Assembly (NCBI RefSeq): GCF_001514115.1
Contig: NZ_KQ948451.1
Location: 355,308 to 419,307, forward strand
Origin: Streptomyces olivochromogenes
GTDB taxonomy: Bacteria; Actinomycetota; Actinomycetes; Streptomycetales; Streptomycetaceae
Direction of reading: 5' to 3'
Length of the DNA stretch: 64,000 nucleotides
The notes below the pieces were generated by a model. It was given only the letters and a program-made list of their open reading frames with translations. It searched no databases and was not told the DNA's origin. The first letter of the stretch is position 1, and each line of letters begins with the position of its first letter. The translations under genes were made by a program, and so were the position numbers. This document shows, in pieces, positions 25,393-33,587 of the stretch.

Positions 25393-26571
25393 ATGTCTCC
25401 CACAGCCGCAGGAGCGCGGACTTGGCTGACCGAGGCGGACTGCGATCTCGACGTGTTCCGCTCACTCGTGGAGCAGCGCACCGACCCCGCCGACCACCCC
25501 TCGGCCGAGCGGGTCGAACAGAACGTCCCGCTGTACGAAAGCGATCGGCTCCGCTCGCTGGCGATCTCCCCGGAGGGCCGTCGGAGCGTGCAGGACGAGT
25601 TGGTCCGGGCTCTGTCGGACGGGCCGGGCATCGTGGTCCTCAAGGGCGCCTTCCCGGACGCGGCCGTCGTGGACGCGGCGTCCGAGGCCTTCCGCGCGCT
25701 GATCGAGGAGGAGCGCGCGAGCGGCACGGCCCGCGGCGACCACTTCGCCAAGCCCGGCGCGAACGACCGCGTCTGGAACGCCCTGGACAAGGTGGCCGTA
25801 CGGGCGCCCGAGGTGTTCGCCGACTACTACGCCAACGACATCATCGAGCTGATCTCCGAGGCCTGGCTCGGCCCCGCCTACCAGGTCACGTCACAGGTCA
25901 ACGTGGTCAACCCGGGCGGCGCGGCGCAGAACGTCCACCGCGACTACCATCTCGGCTTCCTCTCCCAGGAGCGCGCCGCGACCTACCCGGCGCACGTCCA
26001 CCGGCTCTCGCCGGTGCTGACCCTGCAGGGCGCGGTGGCCCACTGCGACATGCCCGTCGAGTCCGGCCCGACCCTCTACCTGCCGCACTCGCAGAAGTTC
26101 GAGCCCGGCTATCTCGCCTGGCGACTCCCGCGGTTCGTCGAGTACTTCGACGCCCACCACGTCCAACTCCCCCTGGAGAAGGGTGACGCGGTCTTCTTCA
26201 ACCCGGCGCTCTTCCACGCCGCCGGGCACAACCGTTCGGCCGGCATCAGGCGCATGGCCAATCTGTTGCAGATCTCCTCCGCCTTCGGCCGTGCCATGGA
26301 GTCGGTGGACCGCGAGGCGATGGCGAACGCGCTGTTCCCGGTGCTGCTGAGCCGCAAGGCGGAGGGCGTCTCGGAGGACTGGCTGCGCCGCGTGATCGCG
26401 GCCACCGCCGAGGGCTACCCCTTCCCCACCAACCTCGACCTCGACCCGCCGGTGGACGGTCTTGCCCCGCCCTCCCAGGCGGACACCGTCCTGCAGGCCG
26501 TCGCCGAGGACTGGGAGCCCGAGCGGCTGCGCCAGGCACTGCAGGCGGCCGCCAAGCGCCGCCGGAGCTGA
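25393..26571 (+). CDS. Phytanoyl-CoA dioxygenase (PhyH) family oxygenase
   Basis: A 392-residue Fe(II)/2-oxoglutarate-dependent oxygenase. The metal-binding facial triad is visible: NVHRDYHLGF near residue 180 gives His-x-Asp, and FHAAGHNRSAGIRRMANLLQI near residue 280 gives the distal His and the Arg that holds 2-oxoglutarate. Bacterial family members hydroxylate diverse small molecules, so the substrate is open. Context (divergent LacI regulator, Gfo/Idh oxidoreductases, isomerases) suggests a sugar, cyclitol or glycoside-related compound. Confidence 0.9.
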   Translation: MSPTAAGARTWLTEADCDLDVFRSLVEQRTDPADHPSAERVEQNVPLYESDRLRSLAISPEGRRSVQDELVRALSDGPGIVVLKGAFPDAAVVDAASEAFRALIEEERASGTARGDHFAKPGANDRVWNALDKVAVRAPEVFADYYANDIIELISEAWLGPAYQVTSQVNVVNPGGAAQNVHRDYHLGFLSQERAATYPAHVHRLSPVLTLQGAVAHCDMPVESGPTLYLPHSQKFEPGYLAWRLPRFVEYFDAHHVQLPLEKGDAVFFNPALFHAAGHNRSAGIRRMANLLQISSAFGRAMESVDREAMANALFPVLLSRKAEGVSEDWLRRVIAATAEGYPFPTNLDLDPPVDGLAPPSQADTVLQAVAEDWEPERLRQALQAAAKRRRS

Positions 26572-26587
26572 GAGCGACACGGCGTTC

Positions 26588-26640
26588 ATGGGACTTCTCG
26601 AGGACAAGGTCGCCCTCGGGAACGGAGGCAGCCGCGGGAG
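26588..26640 (+). pseudogene. N-terminal remnant of a short-chain dehydrogenase
   Basis: MGLLEDKVAL then GGSRG is the usual opening of SDR enzymes (KVALVTGGSRGIG), but the VT pair is replaced by GN and the frame loses similarity after about 17 residues. No further SDR sequence is seen before the Gfo/Idh gene at 26866. It looks like a gene head left after a deletion. The fragment is short, so confidence is limited. Confidence 0.4.
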
Positions 26641-26865
26641 TTGGACGGCGATGGTGCCGTCGTCCAGGGCGAGCAGGGCGGACGCCGTGACGACGTCGCC
26701 CGCCTCACGGATGCATCGCGGTGGGCTTGGAGGACACCGAAGTCGCCGCCGGGACCCGTACCTCCCCCTGCACGGTCGCTGACGCCGTCGAGGCGAGCTT
26801 GATCGCCGAGGCGTGCACCATGTCCTGCCTGAACCCCGACCCATACGACTCGACGAGGTGCGCAA

Positions 26866-27888
26866 GTGATGACGGACGAACCCCTGCGGATCGGAGTCCT
26901 GGGCGCGGCCCGGATCGCCGAGCTGTCGATCGTGGGACCGGCCCGGGCGACCGGTCACCGCCTGGTCGCGGTGGCCGCCCGCGACCGCGACCGGGCCGAG
27001 GCCTTCGCCGCCACGCACGGCGTGGAGCGGGTGGCGGACTCCTACGCCGAGCTCGTCGCCGACCCGGAGATCGAGGTCGTCTACAACCCGTTGGCCAACA
27101 GCCTGCACGGGCCGTGGAACCTGGCCGCTCTCCAGGCCGGCAAGCACGTCCTCACCGAGAAGCCGTCCGCGAGCAACACGGCGGAGGCGGCCCAGGTCCA
27201 CGAGGCCGTCGCCAAGGCGGGCACGGTGTTCATGGAGGGCTTCCACTACCTGTTCCACCCGGTCACCCGGCGCCTGCACGAGCTGCTGGGCAGCGGGGAG
27301 CTGGGCGACCTCCGGCACGTCGAGACGATGGTCGCCATGCCCGCGCCACCGGACGACGACGTACGGTGGCAACTCCCCTTGGCAGGCGGCGCGTTGATGG
27401 ACCTCGGATGCTACAGCCTGCACGCCCAGCGCATGCTCGCGCCGTGGGCAGGTGGAGCGCCCCGGCTGGTCGCCGCGCGTGGTGGTGAGAAGGCTCAGGC
27501 GGCGGGGGTCGACGAGTGGCTGGACGTCGATCTGGAGTTCCCGGGCGGCGCCACGGGCAGCGCCCGCTGCCACATGGCCCACGACACCTGGCAGATGAGC
27601 TGCCGCGTCGTGGGCTCGCGCGGCGAAGCCACGGCGGTGAACTTCGTACAGCCGCATCTGGACGACCGGGTCGTCGTCCGTACGGCCGCCGGTGAGCGCA
27701 CCGAGGAACTCGGCCGCCGGTCCTCGTACACCTACCAACTCGAGGCCTTCGCCGCCCACCTGCGGCGCGGGACGCCGCCGGCGCTCGACGCCGACGACGC
27801 GCTGACCACGATGCGGCTCATCGACGACTCCTACCGGGCGGCCGGGTTCCCCATACGGCCACGTACGGTCCTTCCGGCCACGGCATGA
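26866..27888 (+). CDS. Gfo/Idh/MocA-family oxidoreductase
   Basis: A 340-residue NAD(P)-dependent sugar/cyclitol dehydrogenase. Rossmann motif GVLGAARIAELSIVG near residue 10, the family signature HVLTEKPSASN near residue 95 with the catalytic-site Lys, and the C-terminal alpha/beta domain with GGALMDLGCYSLHAQRML. Substrate unknown. It is downstream of the PhyH gene on the same strand and is followed by a strong bidirectional hairpin. Confidence 0.92.
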   Translation: MMTDEPLRIGVLGAARIAELSIVGPARATGHRLVAVAARDRDRAEAFAATHGVERVADSYAELVADPEIEVVYNPLANSLHGPWNLAALQAGKHVLTEKPSASNTAEAAQVHEAVAKAGTVFMEGFHYLFHPVTRRLHELLGSGELGDLRHVETMVAMPAPPDDDVRWQLPLAGGALMDLGCYSLHAQRMLAPWAGGAPRLVAARGGEKAQAAGVDEWLDVDLEFPGGATGSARCHMAHDTWQMSCRVVGSRGEATAVNFVQPHLDDRVVVRTAAGERTEELGRRSSYTYQLEAFAAHLRRGTPPALDADDALTTMRLIDDSYRAAGFPIRPRTVLPATA

Positions 27889-27896
27889 CGAAGAGC

Positions 27897-27941
27897 GAAC
27901 GGGAGAGGGCGGTACCGGTCCGGTACCGCCCTCTCCCGTTC
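27897..27941. terminator. Strong bidirectional hairpin terminator
   Basis: A perfect 20-bp stem (27897-27916 with 27922-27941) closes a 5-base loop between two convergent Gfo/Idh genes. The stem begins GAACGGGAGAGGG and ends CCCTCTCCCGTTC. It should stop transcription from both sides. Confidence 0.9.
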
Positions 27942-27951
27942 CGTGTTCGGC

Positions 27952-28971
27952 CTACCGGTAGAAGGCGGGCCGCTCGATCAGCTCGACCTCCACACGTCGT
28001 CCCTCCCGCTGGGAGAGCACGCCCGCCTCGCACACGGCCGCGGCCGCGTAGCCGTCCCAGACGCTGGGGCCGGCGATCTCGCCACGTCGGGTCGCGTCCA
28101 CCCAGCTCTGGACCTCACGGTCGTACGCGTCCTCGAAGCGCTCGACGTAGTCCGGTGTGATGCGTCCGCCCCAGCGGCCGTCGGTGCTCAGCCGCGGCCC
28201 GTGCTCGTCACCGATGCGTACGGTGCCCCGCTCGCAGACCGCTTCGGCCTGCACCTGGTAGCCGTAGCCGCAGTGGCCGAAGATCTCGACGTCGACCAGG
28301 GCACCCAACTCGGTTTCGAGGAGAACGAACTGAGGGTCGTTCATACCGGCCGGAGCATGCGACGTCGGGGCCGGCTTGTGCACGGTGACCGCTGTGATCT
28401 CCTGGTCGAGGAGCCAGCGTGTCACGTCCATCTCGTGCACCACCGAGTCGTTGATGAGCATCTCGTTGGTGAACCACGGCGGCATCGACAGGTTCCGGTG
28501 CCGATGGTGCAGCATCAGTGCCCTGCCCAGCTCCCCGCCATCGAGGAGCCGTTTCAGCTTCATGTATTCGGTGTCATACCGCCGCATGAAGCCCACTTGG
28601 ACACGCCGGTGCCCGAGCCGCTGCTCCGCCGCCAGGACGCGAAGGGCGGACGCCGCGTCGGGGGTGAGCGGCTTCTCGCACAGCACCGGCAGGTCACGGC
28701 CGAGGGCCTCGAGCAGGGCCGCCTCGTGGGCGGGCCCCGGGGAGGCGATGAGGACGGCGTCCACGTCCTGCGCTGCCATGGCCGCCGCGGGTTCGGTGTA
28801 CGCCGTGCAGCCCTCGATGGCGTCCGCGAGCGTCTTCGCCCGTTCCGCCTCGATGTCGACGACGGCTGTCACGCGTGCCCCGCTGACGACGTCGTGGAGT
28901 CTGCGCACATGATCCGCGCCCATCTTGCCGGTGCCGACGACGGCAACACCCAGTGCTCGCTGAGGTGGCAT
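27952..28971 (-). CDS. Gfo/Idh/MocA oxidoreductase, inositol 2-dehydrogenase-like
   Basis: A 339-residue dehydrogenase resembling myo-inositol 2-dehydrogenase (IolG): [22 protein letters not shown] at the N-terminus, LCEKPLTPD near residue 98, [23 protein letters not shown] around residue 125, and [15 protein letters not shown] with the conserved Asp and His near residue 175. It would oxidise an inositol or related sugar to the 2-keto form. Downstream in an operon-like row after the solute-binding protein gene and the transporter remnant. Confidence 0.9.
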   Translation of the reverse strand: MPPQRALGVAVVGTGKMGADHVRRLHDVVSGARVTAVVDIEAERAKTLADAIEGCTAYTEPAAAMAAQDVDAVLIASPGPAHEAALLEALGRDLPVLCEKPLTPDAASALRVLAAEQRLGHRRVQVGFMRRYDTEYMKLKRLLDGGELGRALMLHHRHRNLSMPPWFTNEMLINDSVVHEMDVTRWLLDQEITAVTVHKPAPTSHAPAGMNDPQFVLLETELGALVDVEIFGHCGYGYQVQAEAVCERGTVRIGDEHGPRLSTDGRWGGRITPDYVERFEDAYDREVQSWVDATRRGEIAGPSVWDGYAAAAVCEAGVLSQREGRRVEVELIERPAFYR

Positions 28972-29000
28972 GTTCGTGAGGTCTCCGTTGCTGGTGAGGG

Positions 29001-29545
29001 TCAGTTGGCCTTGAGGGCGCCCACCCGAAGGGCGTGCTCTTCGGGGAGCTCCTCCGCGTCGGCCCCGCGGACCTGGGACAACTTGTGCTTGAGTGCGGCG
29101 AGTTCGGCTCCGCCTGCCATGTGGTCGGTCAGTTCTTCGAGGGTGATCTCGCCGCGTTCCGCGGACAGTTCCATGGCGCGAAGGCGCAGGACGCTGAAGT
29201 GGTCGCCGACCGCGGAGATCCAGTTGCCGTACCTGGCGCGCAGCAGCATCCAGGTGGCGATGGCCGCGAAGCCGTCCAGGGTGACCAGGAAGCTGGGGCA
29301 GCCCGGTCTTTTGACCACCATCCAGCCGTTGAAGAAGCCGATCGCCGGCGACACCAGGAGCGCGACGATCACGCCCACCCAGAGTTCGTGCTCAGTTGGT
29401 GGCTGAGCAGGGCCGCCGTCAGCGCCGAGGCGATCACCGCGACGCCCGCCGACAGGTCGGACTCGCCGCCGATCATCCGAGGAGCCGGCTGAGCCGGGGA
29501 CGAGGAGCCCGTCGCCGGGGCCGTGGTCCGGGTTGTGGTCGTCAC
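29001..29545 (-). pseudogene. Collapsed ABC transporter permease/ATPase remnant
   Basis: Pieces of an RbsC-type permease follow in order but in more than one frame: a GTG start overlapping the binding-protein stop, MIGGESDLSAGVAVIASALTAALL, a frame change near 29370, then [22 protein letters not shown] and [19 protein letters not shown]. This is fused directly to the C-terminal tail of an RbsA-type ATPase, [26 protein letters not shown]. At least two internal deletions are needed: most permease helices, all Walker motifs and most of the ATPase are gone. The transporter cannot work as encoded here. Confidence 0.85.
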
Positions 29546-30558
29546 CGGGTTCCCTTGGCGGCGAACTGGGCGACCTTGTCGACGTTGGACCTGTCGACGA
29601 AGGCCGGCCCGGTCAGCACGGGTGCCTCGCCGCCTCCGCTGTAGTTGCCGTTCGTCTTGTAGAGCCACAGGGAGTCGATCGACAGGTACCCCTGGAGGTA
29701 GGGCTGCTGGTCGATGGCCCACTGGATCTTGCCGGACTTGATGGCGCCGACCGCGTCCTTGTTGAGGTCGAACGTGGCGAGCTTGGCCTTGGTGCCGGCA
29801 TCGGCGATGGACTGGATGGCGGTCATCGCGAACGGAGCGCCGAGCGTCGTCACGTAGTCGATGGAGCTGTCCTGCTTGAGCTTGGCGATGATCGTGGACT
29901 TCACCGACGGCATGTCGGTGCCGTTGACGTAGAGGATCTCGGTCTTGCCCCCGAACGTCTTCTTCACGCCCGCGCAGCGGGCCTCCAGCGCCACCTGCCC
30001 CTGTTCCATGATCACGCAGACGGTGTGCTTGGCCCCGGCCTCGTTGAGCCTGCGGCCGAACGCCTCGCCGGCGATGCTCTCGTCCTGGCCGAAGTACTCG
30101 AGCAGACCCTGCTCCTTCCAGTCCTGCACGCCGGTGTTGAAGCCGACGACGGGGATACCGGCCTGCTCGGCCTTGGCGACCACGGCCTTCATGGCATCCG
30201 GCTTGGCGAGAGTGACAGCGATGCCGTCGACCTTCTGGTCGATGGCGTTCTGGACCAGGTTCGACTGGTTGGGGCCGTTGGCATCGCTGGAGTAGACCAG
30301 CTTGACGTTGTCCTTGGCCGCGGCGGCCTCGGCGCCCTTGCGAATCGTGTCCCAGAAGGTGTCACCGGGGGCGGCATGCGTGATCATCGCGACCGTCATG
30401 CGGGGAGTGCCGGCCTTGCCTGCCGAGACGGTGTTCCCGCTCTCTTCGGCCTGCTTGCCACCGGAGCTGCTGGAGCAGCCGGCCACAAGCAGTGCGGCGG
30501 CTGCCGCTGCGACAACGGGGACGATTCTGCGGGAGCGGGGGTGGGAGGAACGGTCCAT
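29542..30558 (-). CDS. Sugar/inositol ABC transporter solute-binding lipoprotein
   Basis: A 338-residue periplasmic-binding-protein-like lipoprotein. The signal has the lipobox LLVAGC with Cys near residue 28. The Peripla_BP_4 domain shows VAMITHAAPGDTFWDTIRKGAEAAA, DGIAVTLAKPDAMKAVVAKAEQAGIPVVGFNTG and GAIKSGKIQWAIDQQPYLQGY, as in binding proteins for inositol, rhizopine and ribose. Its stop overlaps the GTG of the ruined permease, so the binding protein has lost its partner. The gene itself appears intact. Confidence 0.92.
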   Translation of the reverse strand: MDRSSHPRSRRIVPVVAAAAAALLVAGCSSSSGGKQAEESGNTVSAGKAGTPRMTVAMITHAAPGDTFWDTIRKGAEAAAAKDNVKLVYSSDANGPNQSNLVQNAIDQKVDGIAVTLAKPDAMKAVVAKAEQAGIPVVGFNTGVQDWKEQGLLEYFGQDESIAGEAFGRRLNEAGAKHTVCVIMEQGQVALEARCAGVKKTFGGKTEILYVNGTDMPSVKSTIIAKLKQDSSIDYVTTLGAPFAMTAIQSIADAGTKAKLATFDLNKDAVGAIKSGKIQWAIDQQPYLQGYLSIDSLWLYKTNGNYSGGGEAPVLTGPAFVDRSNVDKVAQFAAKGTR

Positions 30559-30739
30559 CTTTCCGGCACCTCACTGTGCTGCAGGGGAAAGGCAAAGCGG
30601 CTCGTTAACACCGCTGTTGCTCATGACGAGATGGAACCCTCACCTCACCCTCAGGTCAATGTTTGCAATGACATCATTTATCCATCAGGAAAAGATGCCA
30701 GAACATTAATTGACGCTGATTTCGCATGCCCCCACACGG

Positions 30740-30765
30740 AAAAGTGCATGGCCTTTGCATCAAAA
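30740..30765 (+). promoter_or_regulatory. Candidate LacI-family site, split copy 2
   Basis: AAAAGTGCAT (30740-30749) and CATCAAAA (30758-30765) are the two halves of the site found whole at 25305-25319. They lie in the AT-rich leader of the binding-protein gene. The rest of 30559-30821 has no gene and is the promoter region. Confidence 0.3.
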
Positions 30766-30821
30766 TGACCGGACGTTCCCCGGCCCTTGCTCATACAGAG
30801 GAAGGACCGGGGCCGTGGCCT

Positions 30822-31670
30822 TCACTTCACCAGCGTCGCGGCACTCCGGTACGCCGCTGCGGCCGCCTCCCGCACCGGCAGCGCACGATGCGTGTCCGAG
30901 AGGATCTCCACGCCCCAGGGGCCGTTCCAGCCGGCCGTACGGAGCGCGGTGATGATCCCCGGGAGGTCGAAAGAGCCCTCTCCGCACAGCCGACGGCGAT
31001 GGACGGTGTCCTCGAAGAGAGTGCCGACCATCTGACTGTCGGCGTCGTTGAGCTCCACGCCCACGATCCGCGACCCGGGTACGTCCGCCAGGTCGGCGGG
31101 AGGGGTGTGGGCGCGCTCGGTGTGCCAGACGTCGATGATGAGCCCGCCCGCCGGGTGACCGGCGGCCTCCACGAGCCGCAGTCCGTCGTGCACGGTCTTG
31201 AGGTTGGACCAGGGCAGGAACTCGATCCCGAGCCGGGCGCCCACACCGTCGGCCTGCGCCGCCAACGTGGCGAACTCCTTGGCCCAGACGTCGAGGTCCC
31301 AGGGCTCGTCCGCCACATCGGGGCCGATCTTGAGGGTGCGTGCGCCGAGCGCCTCGACGGCCCTCAGGAGTCCGCTGCGGACGGCATCAGACGCGGTCCG
31401 CCGGGGTCCGTCGGCCCACCAGTCGGTCAGCAGCTCCAACTCGACGTGGCTGATTCCGTTGTCCTCGAAGAGAGACCGGATACCGGCGAGCCCGTACTCG
31501 CGCTCGGCCTCCACCAGGTCCGCGTACAGCAGCCCGAAGCCCGTGAATCCGGCCTCGCGCGCCGCATCCACGCGTTCCCGCAGATTCAGTGGACTGCGCT
31601 GGTCCTCCTCGTCGGGAGCGGCGTCACCCGCCGTGGTCCAACACGTGGCCAGAAATTCGTCAGCGGTCAT
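30822..31670 (-). CDS. TIM-barrel sugar phosphate isomerase/epimerase family protein
   Basis: A 282-residue AP-endonuclease-2-like TIM barrel. Motifs: NLRERVDAAREAGFTGFGLLYADL, ISHVELELLTDWW, GARLGIEFLPWSNLKTVHDGLRLVEAAGHPAGGLIIDVWHTER, VVGVELNDAD and WGVEILSDTHRALPV, supplying the Glu, Asp and His metal ligands of the family. Members isomerise, epimerise or dehydrate keto-sugars and inosose. The exact reaction is open; context favours a cyclitol or sugar pathway. Confidence 0.9.
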   Translation of the reverse strand: MTADEFLATCWTTAGDAAPDEEDQRSPLNLRERVDAAREAGFTGFGLLYADLVEAEREYGLAGIRSLFEDNGISHVELELLTDWWADGPRRTASDAVRSGLLRAVEALGARTLKIGPDVADEPWDLDVWAKEFATLAAQADGVGARLGIEFLPWSNLKTVHDGLRLVEAAGHPAGGLIIDVWHTERAHTPPADLADVPGSRIVGVELNDADSQMVGTLFEDTVHRRRLCGEGSFDLPGIITALRTAGWNGPWGVEILSDTHRALPVREAAAAAYRSAATLVK

Positions 31671-31708
31671 TTGTGTTTCCTGGATCCCTCATGTTCGGAA
31701 AAAGACGT

Positions 31709-31740
31709 GGCACCCAATAACTGCGGCATTCTTGGGTGCC
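31709..31740. terminator. Hairpin between the two isomerase genes
   Basis: GGCACCCAA (31709-31717) pairs with TTGGGTGCC (31732-31740) around a 14-base loop, about 60 bases after the stop of the IolE-like gene on the minus strand. It may end or attenuate that transcript. Confidence 0.45.
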
Positions 31741-31769
31741 CCGCACATGCCGGTCAATCCCTCCGAAGA

Positions 31770-31784
31770 CATCAAAAACGCATC
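31770..31784 (+). promoter_or_regulatory. Candidate LacI-family site, copy 3
   Basis: CATCAAAAACGCATC differs from the site at 25305-25319 at two central positions only. It lies 100 bases before the isomerase gene that starts at 31670. Confidence 0.35.
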
Positions 31785-31798
31785 AGGCCCATATACGG

Positions 31799-32734
31799 CT
31801 ACGCGACACCGCGCAGCACCGTGCGCAGATGCTCGGCGCTGGCCCACACATCCTCGACCGGCCCCTTTTCCTTGGGCTCCTCGGTCAGAATGGTGTCCTG
31901 TTCCAGGACGTACCAGCCGTCGTAGCCGCGCGCGCCGAGGTGGGTGACGATGGCCTGGACGTCCACGTCCCCCGCGCCCAGCGGGCGATACATGCCCTTG
32001 CGCACCGCCTCGGTGTAGCTGAGCTGTCCGGACCGGACCTTGGCGGCGAGGGAGGCGTCCACATCCTTCATATGGGTGTGGGCGATGCGCTCGGGCGCCT
32101 GGCGGGTGAGCTCGGCGGGGTCGGTGCCGCCGATGAGCAGGTGCCCGGTGTCGAGGCAGAGCGAGACCGCCGAGTGTTCCAGGACGCGCCGGACCTCGTC
32201 GCCGTTCTCGATCATCGTGCCGACGTGCGGGTGCAGGACGGCGCGTACGCCGCGTTCGGCGGCCAGCGAGGCGAGCCGGTCGAGGTTGGACAGCAGCAGC
32301 TTCCAGCCGTCGGCGTCGAGTTCGGGGCGGGAGTCGTAGCCGTCCTGGCCGGTGACGGCCGACAGGACGAGGACCTCGGCCTTCGAGGCGGCGTAGCTCT
32401 CCAGGAGCTGTTCCACCTCGGGCAGCGGGTCGTGTCCGGGCACGTGCAGCAGCAGCGGGGTGAAGCCGCCGACCGCGTGGAGGTCGTGGTGGGCGAGAAC
32501 CCGGGCCATGACGTCCGGCTCGCCGGGCAGGAAGCCTTCAGGGCCGATCTCGGTGGCGGCCAGGCCGACTTCGCGCATCTCGTTCAGCACCCGTTCGGGC
32601 GTCAACTGGTAGCCCCAGCCGGGGACTTCGCACACGCCCCAGGAGATGGGCGCGCCGGCGATCCTGTTCAAGGGCGAGTTCGAGGGTGAGTTCGTGGGTG
32701 AGGTGGTGGGTGAGTTCGTGGGTGAGGTGGTCAT
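31799..32734 (-). CDS. iolE: Inosose dehydratase-like protein (IolE family)
   Basis: A 311-residue TIM-barrel enzyme. After an odd Thr/Ser/Pro-rich start (residues 1-22) the IolE pattern begins: IAGAPISWGVCEVPGWGYQLTPERVLNEM, GLAATEIGPEGFLP, and SLCLDTGHLLIGGTDP, HTHMKDVD and WYVLEQDT with metal-ligand Asp, His and Glu. IolE dehydrates 2-keto-myo-inositol to the diketo compound. The ATG at 32734 has AAAGG ten bases upstream. No other iol genes (iolB, C, D) are in the window, so a related keto-cyclitol or sugar may be the true substrate. Confidence 0.88.
   Translation of the reverse strand: MTTSPTNSPTTSPTNSPSNSPLNRIAGAPISWGVCEVPGWGYQLTPERVLNEMREVGLAATEIGPEGFLPGEPDVMARVLAHHDLHAVGGFTPLLLHVPGHDPLPEVEQLLESYAASKAEVLVLSAVTGQDGYDSRPELDADGWKLLLSNLDRLASLAAERGVRAVLHPHVGTMIENGDEVRRVLEHSAVSLCLDTGHLLIGGTDPAELTRQAPERIAHTHMKDVDASLAAKVRSGQLSYTEAVRKGMYRPLGAGDVDVQAIVTHLGARGYDGWYVLEQDTILTEEPKEKGPVEDVWASAEHLRTVLRGVA
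32684..32731 (-). repeat. Two perfect 24-bp tandem repeats at the IolE start
   Basis: Units 32684-32707 and 32708-32731 are identical and encode TTSPTNSP twice, forming the N-terminal extension of the IolE-like protein directly after the start codon. Confidence 0.9.
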
Positions 32735-32764
32735 GCCGTGGCCTTTCGGTGGTTCCAGTCGGGG

Positions 32765-32947
32765 TTGGCCAACCGCGGGCGCAGTTGATCAGGATCGCTC
32801 CCTCGCTCGACCCGGCCAGTTCGCCGAGGTCGGCGCAGGCGCACTCGGACGGTGGAGGGCTGAACGGGTCGTAGGCGAGTGTCCGCATGCCCCACTGGCC
32901 GTCCCGCACCAGTTCCGTCAGTGCTCTCAGCCGCTTGGCCAGGTGCA
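32765..32947 (-). pseudogene. D-2-hydroxyacid dehydrogenase remnant
   Basis: The minus strand reads LHLAKRLRALTELVRDGQW followed at once by GMRTLAYDPF and later GAILINCARG. These are three separate landmarks of the phosphoglycerate/2-hydroxyacid dehydrogenase family, normally about 30 and 60 residues further apart; the NAD-binding GxGxxG between the first two is deleted. It is a multiply deleted gene fragment lying between the aldehyde dehydrogenase remnant and iolE. Confidence 0.7.
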
Positions 32948-32955
32948 GGGGACGA

Positions 32956-33264
32956 CGGGTCGCCGGTCCGGATTGCCTTGACCTTGGAGACGAGGGCGTC
33001 GAGGAAGTCGGCGGTGATGTCGGGGTGGGTGATCACTCGCTGGACTGAGATGCACACCTGCCCGGCGTTGGCATAGCCGCCCAACGCGACCGCGCTCCCG
33101 GAGGGGGTACGTCGCCATACCGCGGCTCCCCGCTCCGCCGCCGCGAGGGCCACCTCGACGGTATCGACGGTCGAGCCGCCGAAGGACGAGGTCACGTCCC
33201 GGGTCCGTCTCGACCCCGCCGACGCTTGCCATCGGCTTCCGACGCGTAGTTCCACAGGCGCCAT
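32956..33264 (-). pseudogene. Aldehyde dehydrogenase remnant
   Basis: An N-terminal piece VALAAAERGAAVWRRTP is joined directly to the active-site piece GGYANAGQVCISVQRV and ALVSKVKAIRTGDP. The catalytic Cys is present, but roughly 200 residues between these segments (NAD-binding domain, catalytic Glu) and everything after RTGDP are missing. It probably belonged to the same catabolic operon. Confidence 0.75.
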
Positions 33265-33543
33265 TGCCTTCCCCTCCAGGAACCTTCAAGGCTGGTCAGC
33301 CAACGGCCAGGCCGTTGCATGGCCGCAAGGGTAGGTGGACCGCAGGGCATTAATGAAGGGGCGGAATCCATCATTATTACGTCATTGAGCCCATCTTTTT
33401 TCCATCATCGGCGTGGCCCGACACCGGGACGCGCGAGGAGCGCACGAAGGCACTGCCCTGCTGCAGCACGTTCAACAGCATCTGCAGTTCGGTCGACTAC
33501 GACGACTGACCACCCGGCCATCTCCGCCACGCCATAGGGGCGC
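33265..33543. other. AT-richer stretch with a stray Cys-rich tail
   Basis: No complete gene. 33360-33410 is AT-rich and could be a promoter. On the plus strand, 33450-33509 reads ALPCCSTFNSICSSVDYDD then stop, which resembles the end of a small Cys/Ser/Thr-rich peptide, but the frame opens only at 33357 and has no ATG, GTG or TTG start. Confidence 0.3.
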
Positions 33544-33570
33544 GGCGGCCCGAGAACCGTTCGGGCCGCC
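33544..33570. terminator. Hairpin terminator
   Basis: GGCGGCCCGA pairs with TCGGGCCGCC around the loop GAACCGT (10-bp stem). It sits 17 bases after the stop of the minus-strand remnant and 35 bases after the plus-strand Cys-rich tail. Confidence 0.6.
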
Positions 33571-33587
33571 CCGACGCGTCAAGCGAC

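Noticed and set aside
29533..30768. A 411-codon plus-strand frame opposite the solute-binding protein
   Set aside because: Antisense shadow of a clear lipoprotein gene; no motif of its own.
33357..33509. A small peptide gene ending CCSTFNSICSSVDYDD
   Set aside because: The frame has no ATG, GTG or TTG start and no leader-peptide-like sequence, so it is kept only as a possible remnant.
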